In this document: piece after piece, positions 28,283 through 37,201 of the stretch
Layout of the letters: each line of letters begins with the position of its first letter
Position numbering within the stretch: the stretch's first letter is position 1
DNA from: an uncultured Paracoccaceae bacterium
GTDB lineage: Bacteria > Pseudomonadota > Alphaproteobacteria > Rhodobacterales > Rhodobacteraceae
Length of the DNA: 64,000 bases
Assembly: GCA_951812305.1 (NCBI GenBank)
Contig: CATOSB010000008.1
Span: 434,001-498,000, forward strand
Direction: 5' to 3'
The notes under the pieces: model-generated
The model's input: the letters and a program-made list of their open reading frames with translations, nothing else
Database searches by the model: none
Told to the model about the DNA's origin: nothing
Program-made: the position numbers and the translations under genes

Positions 28283-29551
28283 ATGGATGGCATGTTCAGG
28301 GAAACCTCGCGCAGGGCCTTTCTGCGCGGCAGTGCGGCGGCAGCAGCGGGCGCGACGGTTGGCGGCGCAGCTGCGGCAGCAACGCCAGACCCACTGATCA
28401 CCGAAGTTCAGGATTGGGCTTCTTTTACCGGTACCGGCGTCGACGAAGTGCCGTACGGGATGCCGATCCACTTTGAAAAAGATGTCATCCGCCGGAATGT
28501 CGAGTGGCTGACCGCCTCGCCGATATCTTCAATCAATTTCACCCCCATTCATGCGCTGGACGGAACGATCACACCGCAGGGATGTGCGTTTGAGCGCCAC
28601 CATTCCGGGGCGATAGAATTGAGCAAGCCGGATTACCGCCTGATGATCAATGGCCTGGTCGAACGCCCATTGGTGTTCACTTACGACGATCTGGAACGGT
28701 TCCCGCGCGAAAACCATGTCTATTTCTGCGAATGCGCGGCCAATACCGGCATGGAATGGGCCGGCGCACAGCTTAACGGTGTTCAGTACACCCACGGCAT
28801 GATCCACAACATGGAATATACCGGCATCCCGCTGCGGTTATTACTTGCCGAAGCCGGGGCACAGATGGACGAGAATTTATGGGTGTATGTAGAGGGTGCA
28901 GACGCGTCCTCCAACGGGCGTTCGATCCCGATGGCGAAAGCGCTCGACGATGTGCTCGTTGCCTTCAAGGCAAACGGCGAGGCCTTGCGTTTAGAGCACG
29001 GGTACCCGGTGCGCCTCGTCGTTCCCGGCTGGGAAGGCAACATGTGGGTGAAATGGCTGCGTCGGATCGAAGTGACCGACGCGGCGGTCGAAAGCCGCGA
29101 GGAAACGTCGAAATATACCGACGTGCTTGAAGACGGAACCGCGCGGAAATGGACCTGGGTGATGGATGCCAAGTCGGTCATCACGTCCCCAAGCCCGCAA
29201 TCGCCCATCACGCATGGCGCGGGACCGCTCGTGATTTCCGGCCTTGCATGGTCAGGGCATGGCAAGATCACACGGGTGGATGTGTCAAAGGACGGCGGCG
29301 TAACGTGGGAAACTGCGCGGCTTGGCAAGCAGGGCGACACCAAAGCACTGACCAGATTCTATCTGGATACCAACTGGGATGGGTCGGAAATGCTGCTGCA
29401 AGCCCGGGCGATGGACGAAACGGGTTATATCCAGCCAACCAAAGAACAGCTGCGCGAATTGCGCGGCGAAAACTCGGTCTATCACAACAATTGCATTCAG
29501 ACCTGGTGGGTCGATGAAAGCGGAAAGGCGGAAAATGTCGAAATCTCCTAA
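28283..29551 (+). CDS. soxC: sulfane dehydrogenase molybdenum subunit SoxC
   Basis: 422 residues from ATG 28283, with AAGGAG upstream; the TTG at 28262 in the track overlaps soxB. Tat signal SRRAFLRGSAAAAAG. The sulfite-oxidase-like molybdopterin domain has its Mo-ligand cysteine in YFCECAANTGMEW, followed by the C-terminal dimerisation domain (GLAWSGHGKITRVDVSKDGG). With SoxD it oxidises the outer sulfur atom on SoxY, which implies complete thiosulfate oxidation to sulfate. It overlaps soxD by 17 bp. Confidence 0.96.
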   Translation: MDGMFRETSRRAFLRGSAAAAAGATVGGAAAAATPDPLITEVQDWASFTGTGVDEVPYGMPIHFEKDVIRRNVEWLTASPISSINFTPIHALDGTITPQGCAFERHHSGAIELSKPDYRLMINGLVERPLVFTYDDLERFPRENHVYFCECAANTGMEWAGAQLNGVQYTHGMIHNMEYTGIPLRLLLAEAGAQMDENLWVYVEGADASSNGRSIPMAKALDDVLVAFKANGEALRLEHGYPVRLVVPGWEGNMWVKWLRRIEVTDAAVESREETSKYTDVLEDGTARKWTWVMDAKSVITSPSPQSPITHGAGPLVISGLAWSGHGKITRVDVSKDGGVTWETARLGKQGDTKALTRFYLDTNWDGSEMLLQARAMDETGYIQPTKEQLRELRGENSVYHNNCIQTWWVDESGKAENVEIS

Positions 29552-30767
29552 CATCTTCATGCCCGCCATCGGGGTTACCGGCATCGTTTTGGGCGCCGCT
29601 TACGGGCTTTCGACCCGCACTTATCAGGCGCAGGAGGCGGAAGCGGCACAGGCCGCCGCCTCCGCCGCCGAAGCGCGCGCGCAAGCCACCGCTGATGATG
29701 TTGTGTCACTGGAAGAGCGCATCATCGCCATTCAGGCAGAGGCGAAAGAAGCGGTTCGGCTGGCGGCAGCATCCAGCAGCGGCTCTTTAACCGAACCGGC
29801 ACCGGGAAGTGTGGTAACTTTCGGCCTTGGTCGTGCGGCGATGCCCGAAGAGATTACCGCATGGGACGTCGATGTTCTTCCGGATGGTCGCGGGCTGCCC
29901 GACGGAAGTGGCAGCGTGCTTGATGGCGAAGAAGTTTTTGCGGAACATTGCGGGTCTTGCCACGGCGATTTTGCCGAAGGCGTCGACAACTGGCCGGTTC
30001 TTGCGGGCGGCTTCAATACCCTTGCCGATGTCGATCCGGTCAAAACCGTCGGGTCGTATTGGCCTCATCTTTCCACAGTTTGGGATTACGTCCATCGCTC
30101 GATGCCTTTTGGCGGCGCGCAAACGCTTTCAGACGATGATGTCTATGCGATTGTGGCATATATCCTTTATTCCAATGACGTGGTGGACGAGGAATTCGTG
30201 CTAACCCGCGAAAATTTCACCGAAATCAAGCTGCACAACGCCGGTGGTTTCATAACTGACGACCGTGCGGCGACGGAATACCCGATTTGGTCCGGCGAGC
30301 CTTGCATGGAAAATTGCAGGGACAGTGTCGAGATCACGATGCGCGCCACTGACCTGAATGTCACACCGGTGGATGAAATGGCCGAGGATCAAGCCAGCGC
30401 AGAGATGGCGCCATCCGACGATGCGGGGGCGGCTGAAGGTCCTGATCCGCAACTGATTGCGGCAGGTGAGAAGATTTTCAAGAAATGTAAAGCATGTCAC
30501 CAGATCGGTGATAACGCCAAGAACCGTTCCGGTCCCCAACTAAACGCCGTTATGGGGCGCGCGATCGGCACAGTGGACGGGTTCAAATATTCCAATGTTT
30601 TCAAGGCGGCAGCGGATGCAGGCGAAGTGTGGGATGCAACGAACCTGACTGCGTTCCTGACCAAGCCGAAAGACGCAATGGCGGGCACCAAAATGAACTT
30701 TAAGGGTCTGTCAAAACCAGAAGACATCAACGCTATTCTCGCCTATCTTGCCGCAGCGGGAGGCTAG
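29535..30767 (+). CDS. soxD: diheme cytochrome c SoxD
   Basis: 410 residues from ATG 29535, inside the end of soxC. An N-terminal hydrophobic segment (IFMPAIGVTGIVLGAAYGL) is followed by an alanine-rich coiled coil (EAAQAAASAAEARAQATA). Then come two cytochrome domains with heme sites CGSCH and CKACH; the second has distal methionine in GTKMNFKG. It is the electron acceptor subunit of SoxCD. Confidence 0.95.
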   Translation: MSKSPNIFMPAIGVTGIVLGAAYGLSTRTYQAQEAEAAQAAASAAEARAQATADDVVSLEERIIAIQAEAKEAVRLAAASSSGSLTEPAPGSVVTFGLGRAAMPEEITAWDVDVLPDGRGLPDGSGSVLDGEEVFAEHCGSCHGDFAEGVDNWPVLAGGFNTLADVDPVKTVGSYWPHLSTVWDYVHRSMPFGGAQTLSDDDVYAIVAYILYSNDVVDEEFVLTRENFTEIKLHNAGGFITDDRAATEYPIWSGEPCMENCRDSVEITMRATDLNVTPVDEMAEDQASAEMAPSDDAGAAEGPDPQLIAAGEKIFKKCKACHQIGDNAKNRSGPQLNAVMGRAIGTVDGFKYSNVFKAAADAGEVWDATNLTAFLTKPKDAMAGTKMNFKGLSKPEDINAILAYLAAAGG

Positions 30768-30771
30768 GAAC

Positions 30772-31449
30772 GTGTTCAAAGTCATGATTGGCGCTGCGGT
30801 CTTAGGGCTGTGCTCTGGCATGGCGTTTGCGCTAGAGGCGGGCGACCCCGAACGCGGTGCGAAGCTGTTCAAGAAATGCGTCTCATGCCATCAGGTCGGA
30901 CCCAAAGCCAAAAGCCGGACAGGCCCGGTACTGAACGAGATTGTCGGCAGGGCGGCAGCCTCGGTTGAGGATTTTCGCCGCTATTCCAAGCCGATGAAGG
31001 CGCTGGGCGACACCGGCCATGTCTGGACGCCCGAAGAGCTGGATGCATTCCTTGAGGAACCCCGCAAATACCTGCCCAAGACGCGGATGACATTTCGCGG
31101 CATGTCCAAACCGCAGGATCGGGTCGATGTCATCGCCTATCTGGTCAGTCTCAGCCCGGAAGACGCAACGGTTGAGGGTTTCACTGTCGCCCCGGAAATT
31201 CTGGCGATTGAGGGCGATCCCGAATATGGCGAATACCTGTCCAGCGAGTGCGTCACCTGCCACAAGGCTGATGGCGCCGATGACGGTATTCCGTCCATTA
31301 CCGGCTGGGAAACGGAACTGTTCGCAACCGCCATGCACGCCTATCGAGAAAAGAACCGCGAACATCCGGTTATGAACATGATTTCGGCGCGCCTATCGGA
31401 TGAGGAAATCGCCGGATTGGCCGCCTATTTCAACGGTTTGGGCAACTGA
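30772..31449 (+). CDS. soxE: diheme cytochrome c SoxE
   Basis: 225 residues from GTG 30772 with AGGA close upstream; ATG 30784 is the alternative. A signal sequence (VLGLCSGMAFALEAG) precedes two heme sites, CVSCH near residue 37 and CVTCH near 160; the first domain resembles the C-terminal domain of SoxD. In Paracoccus SoxE is a diheme cytochrome paired with the flavoprotein SoxF. No soxF follows here: the next gene is convergent. Confidence 0.85.
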   Translation: MFKVMIGAAVLGLCSGMAFALEAGDPERGAKLFKKCVSCHQVGPKAKSRTGPVLNEIVGRAAASVEDFRRYSKPMKALGDTGHVWTPEELDAFLEEPRKYLPKTRMTFRGMSKPQDRVDVIAYLVSLSPEDATVEGFTVAPEILAIEGDPEYGEYLSSECVTCHKADGADDGIPSITGWETELFATAMHAYREKNREHPVMNMISARLSDEEIAGLAAYFNGLGN

Positions 31450-31467
31450 CCGGTTGAGAAGCCGGTC
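31448..31467 (+). terminator. hairpin at the soxE stop
   Basis: GACCGG-N8-CCGGTC begins at the soxE stop codon in the 92-bp gap between soxE and the convergent metallo-hydrolase gene. There is no T-run, so termination is only probable. Confidence 0.45.
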
Positions 31468-31541
31468 GGATATCTCAGCAAAAGCAGTCTCTTACGAACT
31501 TTCACTCATGATTCTCAACGCGCAGCACTGCAAGCGCCGAG

Positions 31542-32483
31542 TTACTCGAACTCCATCTCGGCATAGACATAGCCCGCGTTGCGCGTCGCCAATTCCTCGT
31601 AGGTATCGAGATGGGCATAGGGCGACTGATCAACATAATAAGCATCGTCAAGCGAGCCACCGTCATCCAGATGCGCACGGATTTTCGCGCGCAGATAGAT
31701 CAGATAGTCGCGCGTATACCGGCGCACCTGCGCCATGTTGGTCGGGTGGCCGTGGCCCGGGATTACATAGGTTGCGCCAAGCGCCTCGAACTCTGTGTCC
31801 CATGTTTCCAGCCAGTCATAGGTGATCGTATCGGGAAAGATCGGTAACATGCGTTCGTGAAATGCCATGTCGCCCGCGATGACCAGGCTTTGTTCCGGCA
31901 ACCAAACTTGTGTGTCACCCGGGCTGTGCGCTGGGCCGAGATGCAGGACCTCAATCGTGAAATCGCCCATTTCGATGACGCGCTTATCTTCGAATGTCTC
32001 GGTCGGTCCGGCGAGAGACGTGCCTTCCGCCTTGTCGCGATTGTATCGTTGCATGCCCTCCAAAATCTGCGGGCCACGATCTTCGAATTCATGTGCCGCA
32101 TCGACATGGGCAAGGATCGGAACGCCTTGCTCGGCCCAGTATGAATTGCCCAGCATCGCGTGGCCCTGACCGTTTTCGTCGATGACGAGTTTCACCGGCT
32201 GGTCCGTGATCTCCATGATTTCCTGATGCAGCGCCTTGGCCAGAATATAAGCCGCGCCGCCATTGATCACGATGACTCCGTCGCCTGTGATGATGAAGCT
32301 TAAGTTGTTGTTATGGCCAGAGTTTTCATAGGTTGGCGGGGCAGTGGCCCCGATAGCGGACCAGACATGCGGGATAACTTCGACCGGCTTTTGGTAAAGC
32401 GGCGAACCGGGATACTGATCCGCGATGTCCTGTTCCGCGAAAGCTGGCGCTGCCAGTGCCAGAAACGCCAATATCAAGCGCAT
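31542..32483 (-). CDS. secreted metallo-beta-lactamase-fold protein, SoxH-like
   Basis: 313 residues with a signal peptide (MRLILAFLALAAPAFA). The MBL fold is recognisable from GHNNNLSFIITGDGVIVINGG, HSPGDTQVWLPEQSLVIAGD and VIPGHGHPT. The first metal motif HxHxDH is replaced by NGQGHAM, so only part of the usual zinc site remains. MBL-fold genes called soxH occur downstream of sox genes in Paracoccus with no settled role. It starts 3 bp after the stop of the companion MBL gene (TAAAACATG) and is translationally coupled to it. Confidence 0.75.
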   Translation of the reverse strand: MRLILAFLALAAPAFAEQDIADQYPGSPLYQKPVEVIPHVWSAIGATAPPTYENSGHNNNLSFIITGDGVIVINGGAAYILAKALHQEIMEITDQPVKLVIDENGQGHAMLGNSYWAEQGVPILAHVDAAHEFEDRGPQILEGMQRYNRDKAEGTSLAGPTETFEDKRVIEMGDFTIEVLHLGPAHSPGDTQVWLPEQSLVIAGDMAFHERMLPIFPDTITYDWLETWDTEFEALGATYVIPGHGHPTNMAQVRRYTRDYLIYLRAKIRAHLDDGGSLDDAYYVDQSPYAHLDTYEELATRNAGYVYAEMEFE

Positions 32484-32486
32484 GTT

Positions 32487-33395
32487 TTATCCCTCCAAAA
32501 CAAAGCGGTATCCATCGCCATCGGCTTCGGCACGCCCAATCCCACCTTTCGGCAAATGAAATCCCACGATCCGCATCTTTTCGTTGGTGATCCGGTCAAA
32601 CAGCATCGTTCGCGTTTTTGCCGCCGCGGTCGCATCCTGATCCGACCCGCTTTCCCAATCCGGGCGGGCAAAGGCGACGTGATGATTGCCAATTGCATCC
32701 CCCAGCACCAGTGCGCTTTCGCTGCCGTTTCGGATTTCAAAACTCATATGGCCGGGCGTGTGGCCATAGCTCGCGACCGCCGCGATACCGGGAAGGATTT
32801 CGTCGCCATCATCAAACAGCGTTACGGTATCCTCGATGGCCTCCATCCGCCGCTTCGCGCCAACAGCAAAGGCTGCGCGGGCGTCACCGATCATGTTAAC
32901 GGTCTCGGGGTTCCACCAGTAATCCCACTCGTCGCGGCCCATGAAATACGCGGCTTCGTAGAATAGGGGGTCGTCGAAATCGTCGAGCAATCCCCAAATG
33001 TGATCGGGGTGGGCATGGGTAAACACGACATGCGTGATGTCCTCGGGTGCCAGATCAACGGCCGCCATACTGTCGGCGATCATCCCCGCGCTTGCCATGA
33101 AATCCGCGCCTGATCCGACATCGAACAACACCGTACTGGTCCCATCGCGATAAAGTGCCAGATTACATTCCGGCAAAAGCCGTTCAGAGGACACGCCATA
33201 TTCATCAAGTATGGGATGCAATTCATCCTTCGGCATCGGCGCGAAGATGAAATCACCCGGCAAAACCAGACTGCCATCGCTGACAGTCGTTAGTGTTGCT
33301 GTGCCAAGGTTGATCTCGGCGAGGGCAGGGGCCGCAATCGGGGAAAGCGCCGCGGCTGAGGCTCCTGTTACAAATGAACGTCGGTTCAGTTTCAT
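32487..33395 (-). CDS. Tat-exported metallo-beta-lactamase-fold hydrolase
   Basis: 302 residues from ATG 33395. Tat signal LNRRSFVTGASAAAL. It has a complete MBL metal site: THAHPDHIWG, the histidine in ASYGHTPGHMSF, the aspartate in LVLGDAIGNHH and a late histidine in RIVGFHLP. A periplasmic thioesterase, sulfur dioxygenase or other hydrolase is possible; substrate unknown. First gene of a two-gene operon whose start is preceded by an exact ATTC-N8-GAAT site, so it is probably part of the SoxR regulon. Confidence 0.8.
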   Translation of the reverse strand: MKLNRRSFVTGASAAALSPIAAPALAEINLGTATLTTVSDGSLVLPGDFIFAPMPKDELHPILDEYGVSSERLLPECNLALYRDGTSTVLFDVGSGADFMASAGMIADSMAAVDLAPEDITHVVFTHAHPDHIWGLLDDFDDPLFYEAAYFMGRDEWDYWWNPETVNMIGDARAAFAVGAKRRMEAIEDTVTLFDDGDEILPGIAAVASYGHTPGHMSFEIRNGSESALVLGDAIGNHHVAFARPDWESGSDQDATAAAKTRTMLFDRITNEKMRIVGFHLPKGGIGRAEADGDGYRFVLEG

Positions 33396-33410
33396 CGTGA
33401 CCTCATACAA

Positions 33411-33426
33411 ATTCTATTATTCGAAT
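33411..33426. promoter_or_regulatory. candidate SoxR operator upstream of the MBL operon
   Basis: ATTCTATTATTCGAAT matches ATTC-N8-GAAT exactly, 15 bp upstream of the ATG of the leftward MBL gene. A second inverted repeat, TTTCGTC-AATTA-GACGAAA (33457-33475), lies further out and may be a separate site. Confidence 0.65.
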
Positions 33427-33592
33427 ATGATGGGAGAGTCGTCGCGCCGCAACTAGTTTCGTCAATTAGACGAAATCAGGCATCATGACGTTCAACGAGA
33501 AACTATTGCGTCGCTACGTCCGTTTGCTCAAAATCAATGATTATCAATGCAATAGGAAGGATGTTATCCGCCGCATCGCCTCAATCAAATGT

Positions 33593-34402
33593 CTACCGCG
33601 ATACCCGGTGGATCGCATCCGGGCGAGACATCAAATCCGGCAACAGATCGAGGCCCAGTCCGGCGCCATCCGGAACTGAGATCATGCCGTTCTTCAACGG
33701 TGGAAGGTGGTCGACGAAGTCCTGGTGCCAAGCGTAATAGAACCCTCGGGCGATTTCCTGTTCTCTGACATTGGGAAGGGAAAGCGCGAGATGCGTCGAA
33801 ACCGCCAAAGTTACGGGGCCAGAGCAATCATGAAAAGCAATAGGCCGGGAACGTGCTTCGGCCAAGGCCGCCACCTTTTGGGCCGCCGTAACTCCCCCGC
33901 CCCAGGTGATATCCATAATCGGCGTGCCAATATTGCCGGAATTGATAAGCGCATCGAATTGACCAAGACTGGCAAGCGTTTCGCCACCGGCCAGCGGGGC
34001 ATTGGTGAAGCTTCCCAGTTCCGCAATTTCGCAGGGACGGTCCATCCAAACCGGGTCCTCGATCCAATCGATGTCGATCGGCTCCAGCGCCGCGGCGATC
34101 TTCTTGGCGGCGTTCAGACTCCAAAGTCCGTGTAGTTCGGCCTTCAGTCGCATTTTATCCCCGTGCGCCGCGCGAATGCGTTCAAAGGGCTCAATTCCCT
34201 TTTTCAGATCGGCGGGCGAGATATCGATGCCATCCGATGCACCCGCTGCCAGGTCAAATGGCCAGATTTTCATGGAAAAGATGCCCATTTCCATCAGCGA
34301 CGCGGCAAGATCTTCCGGGTAGTTCAGAAAAGCCTCCAGATCCTCGTACACCGTACCCGCGCCCGCATCTGACACTTCACCGAAATTGTCCGGTCGAACG
34401 GC
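33593..34402 (-). pseudogene. enolase-superfamily (mandelate racemase type) enzyme, 5' end lost
   Basis: About 269 C-terminal codons remain, cut by IS4 copy 2 at 34402. The barrel motifs are readable: MKIWPFD, LKAELHGLWSLNAAKKI (first metal ligand), DWIEDPVW, PLAGGETLASLGQFDAL, MDITWGGGVT and AFHDCSGPV. The N-terminal capping domain is missing and no remainder is seen elsewhere in the window. Such enzymes dehydrate or racemise sugar acids; the substrate is unknown. Translation entering from the IS end would yield only a partial protein. Confidence 0.8.
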
Positions 34403-35500
34403 CTTACCACCCTTCAAAATTTCCGGATCTGATTTGACGTTTGTCTGATCTGTGTGATTCAAGGAGTCTCCACTGCTGATATTGGAGGCTGGTTTGTTGG
34501 GAAATGTTTGTTTTTCAGAGCTTTATTCGAAGGTTGAGGCGGATTTTCAGGACCGCTTGCTCGGGTATCACAAGTCGCGCCGGGAGGGATTGTGCATCAT
34601 AGCAAGCGTGATTTTGAACACGCGCAGCGTCAATCTGATGGAAAATGCGGCTGCTCTGCCCCGCGATATCGGCTCTGTGGACCACCGCTATCAATACATT
34701 TCGCGGGTTCTGGGCAATCCTCACATCGATACTGATGAGATCATGCAGGCCTATGTTGGTGAAATTTTCCGCCGCCAGTGTGAGGCCGGAGAAACGATTG
34801 TGGTGGCCCTTGATCAAAGCAAGCTCAACGAAGGGCATGAGGTTTTGATGTTATCGGTGCGGATGCGGGATCGGGCCCTCCCGGTCGCCTGGCGTGTACG
34901 CCAGACCAAAGGGCCGATTGGATGGCGCGTGCAACATGAGCTTTTGGAAGCAGTCCGCCCATGGCTCCCGGCGGATGCGCGTGTGTTGCTGGCGGGAGAT
35001 CGGTTTTATGGAACCGCCCGATTGGTCGCATGGTGCCAGGAGGCTGGATGGGACTACCGGCTGCGCATGAAGGGAAATATCACACTGCAACATCAGGGTG
35101 GCGAGATGATGACGCGCGAAATTGCCCAACTGATGCCCGAAGGGCTTGTAAACGCTGAGCTTTACGGAACGGGCGTCTTTAGCAACATTGGAGTGCTTCA
35201 CGAGGAGGGGCACAAAGAGCCTTGGATTATTGCCATGAATGCAGCACCGTCCGAGTACAAGGTGCTCGATTATGGAATGCGTTGGGGAATTGAAGCCATG
35301 TTCTCCGACTTCAAAACCCGGGGCTTTGAAATTACTCAAAGCCAGATCAAAAAGCCGGATCGATTGGCCCGCCTCATTTTGGTGCTGGCAATCGCCATGT
35401 ACTGGGCTGTTTCAACCGGAGCAAACGAAGAGCACCACGTCGCAATACGCGGCGAAAAAAGGGGATTCGAAAAGCCCGAAGGTCCTTATGCTCTCTCTTC

Positions 35501-37101
35501 GTAACTCCCAAGCACCCTGTCCGATAGGGTTGCGGGGTTTTGTTCCGTCAGAGCCGTGCGATGATCTGAGGTGGTGACAGGGTCAGGATTTCCAGGATGT
35601 TGAACCGGTGTTTTCTGGCCGTCGAGATGACGGACCTGATGTCGGCGAAGACCCGCGCGCCCTCGAGGGTGCGGAAGGTGCCCGAGATTTTCATGCGCAG
35701 CTTCATCATGCGCAGGTCCTGTTCGGCCTGATTGTTTGTGAATGGGACCGCGAAGTCGGCGATGAATCGCAAAACGTCATCGCGGTAGTCACGCAGGCGG
35801 AGGAGCAGGTTGTGGCCTGGCCGCCTGGCTTTTCGGCCGCGGGTGCCGGGGCTTTTGGCCAGCGGGGGCCGGCGTTCGTGGAAGGCGAGCCCCTTGGCGA
35901 GGATCGCCATGTATCTGGTGACTATACCCTGGCGAACCAGTTCCGGGAGTTCGGTCTCGCCTTGATCCTGAGCCGCGCATCTGAGCTGATTGGCGCTATG
36001 AAGCACTGCGCTCATCTCCGTCGCCCAAGGCTCTTTTTCGATCTCTTCGATGGCCTTGAGTTCGCGCAAGTGATGCGCCCCGCAGAGGGCGTGGGCGTCC
36101 ACTCCGCTCATATGGGCGTAGTAGGGTTTCCAGTGATCATGAATGATCGTCCCGCCGGTCAGGAAGGTTGGAACAGCACCGCGTTTGGCGCTGATGCGGT
36201 AATGGGTGAAGGCGGTATCGCAGATCGTGTGCAGCCAGTGCAGCTTGCCGGCAACACGAAGTCCGGTCTCGTCCAGATGCCGAACGCCGCCTTCGGCAAG
36301 CCGGGCGAGAATGTGTTCAACCACGACACCCATCTTATTTGCCGCGCCGCGCGTCCAGTTGGTCACGCTGGCCGCGCACAAGCTGGTGGCCCCAAACAGG
36401 TCGCGCATAAGCTGGCAGACCCGATCCTCGGGTATCAGCTGCTGAACATTGCAATAGACCGCCACTGCCCGCATGCGCGTGCCATATTGCACATGCGCGG
36501 CCACGCCATCGGGAAAGCCAGCCGTCGTCGTGGCTCGACAATGGTCGCAACAATAAACCGCCGCCTGATGCTCGGTGACCTCCAGGCGTGGCGCAGGCAA
36601 GTCGAACACCTGACGCTTCTCGATCCCTTTCACCATCTCCGCCGTCAGGGCGCTCTGACAGGCGCTGCAATGCGTCGCCTCATGCCGTTCGACAAAGTCG
36701 GGTGTTGACGTCTGGCGCAGGGTGTCGCCCCGGTGGCCAACTTGGCCGCCACTTTTCTTTCCGGATTTGCCACGCAGGCTGCGCGGGGCTGGCTTCTTCA
36801 GGCCATCACTTGAAGGGGGCTTGCTGCTATTGCTGCTGTTCTTGGCCAACTGTCGGCGCAGGTCCGTGATCTCTTCCGCCATGCTCGCCAACGCAGCTTC
36901 AAGCTCAGCGATCCGACGCAGAGCCGTGGCGAGAAGTTGTTCAAGGGCGGCAACCTGATCCATCCCACCACTGATTCAGAGAAATCAACCCGGCGCCACA
37001 GAATTCAGACAAGAAAGAAAAAAAACACGCGCAAAATGGCAAATTCGACTCACCATAAAACTGACAATAACACTCAAACGTGGGGGGTGCTTGGGAGTTA
37101 C
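35501..37101 (-). mobile_element. IS66-family single-gene element, copy 4
   Basis: 1601 bp. The 8-bp duplication CTCTCTTC is at 35493-35500 and 37102-37109. Inserted in the 3' part of the IS4 transposase gene of copy 2. Confidence 0.95.
35548..36963 (-). CDS. IS66-family (TnpC-type) transposase, copy 4
   Basis: 471 residues, intact, with the Arg form of the HERRPPL stretch as in copies 1 and 3. Domain order and catalytic residues as described for copy 1. Confidence 0.93.
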   Translation of the reverse strand: MDQVAALEQLLATALRRIAELEAALASMAEEITDLRRQLAKNSSNSSKPPSSDGLKKPAPRSLRGKSGKKSGGQVGHRGDTLRQTSTPDFVERHEATHCSACQSALTAEMVKGIEKRQVFDLPAPRLEVTEHQAAVYCCDHCRATTTAGFPDGVAAHVQYGTRMRAVAVYCNVQQLIPEDRVCQLMRDLFGATSLCAASVTNWTRGAANKMGVVVEHILARLAEGGVRHLDETGLRVAGKLHWLHTICDTAFTHYRISAKRGAVPTFLTGGTIIHDHWKPYYAHMSGVDAHALCGAHHLRELKAIEEIEKEPWATEMSAVLHSANQLRCAAQDQGETELPELVRQGIVTRYMAILAKGLAFHERRPPLAKSPGTRGRKARRPGHNLLLRLRDYRDDVLRFIADFAVPFTNNQAEQDLRMMKLRMKISGTFRTLEGARVFADIRSVISTARKHRFNILEILTLSPPQIIARL

Positions 37102-37201
37102 CTCTCTTCAAGACAGGCCTTCGTGCTATCCGACGATGCCTCGCAGGTTATGCCAAAATCCCCAAGCTCTGGGATGTCTGGCTAAATTGAAGGGTGGTAA
37201 G

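Larger units (their letters stand above)
34482..37181 (+). pseudogene. IS4-family transposase, copy 2, interrupted by IS66 copy 4
   Basis: The first 340 codons lie at 34482-35500 and the last 25 or so resume after 37101. The break is after EGPYALSS, downstream of the YREK motif, so the catalytic core is complete and the truncated protein could retain some activity. The sequence is otherwise the same as copy 1. Confidence 0.88.
34403..37201 (+). mobile_element. IS4-family element, copy 2 (contains IS66 copy 4)
   Basis: Ends CTTACCACCCTTCAA at both sides, as in copy 1, and the same orientation. The flanks (GTCGAACGGC left, GTTCCTTCAG right) do not match, so there is no target duplication. The left neighbour is a decapitated enolase-superfamily gene and the right neighbour a decapitated Tn3 transposase gene. 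This is a rearrangement junction. Confidence 0.9.

Noticed and set aside
16685-37201. sox cluster as a freshly inserted IS4 composite transposon
   Set aside because: The duplication at IS4 copy 1 shows its two flanks were adjacent before insertion, so the sox genes were already next to the kinase; copy 2 lacks a duplication.
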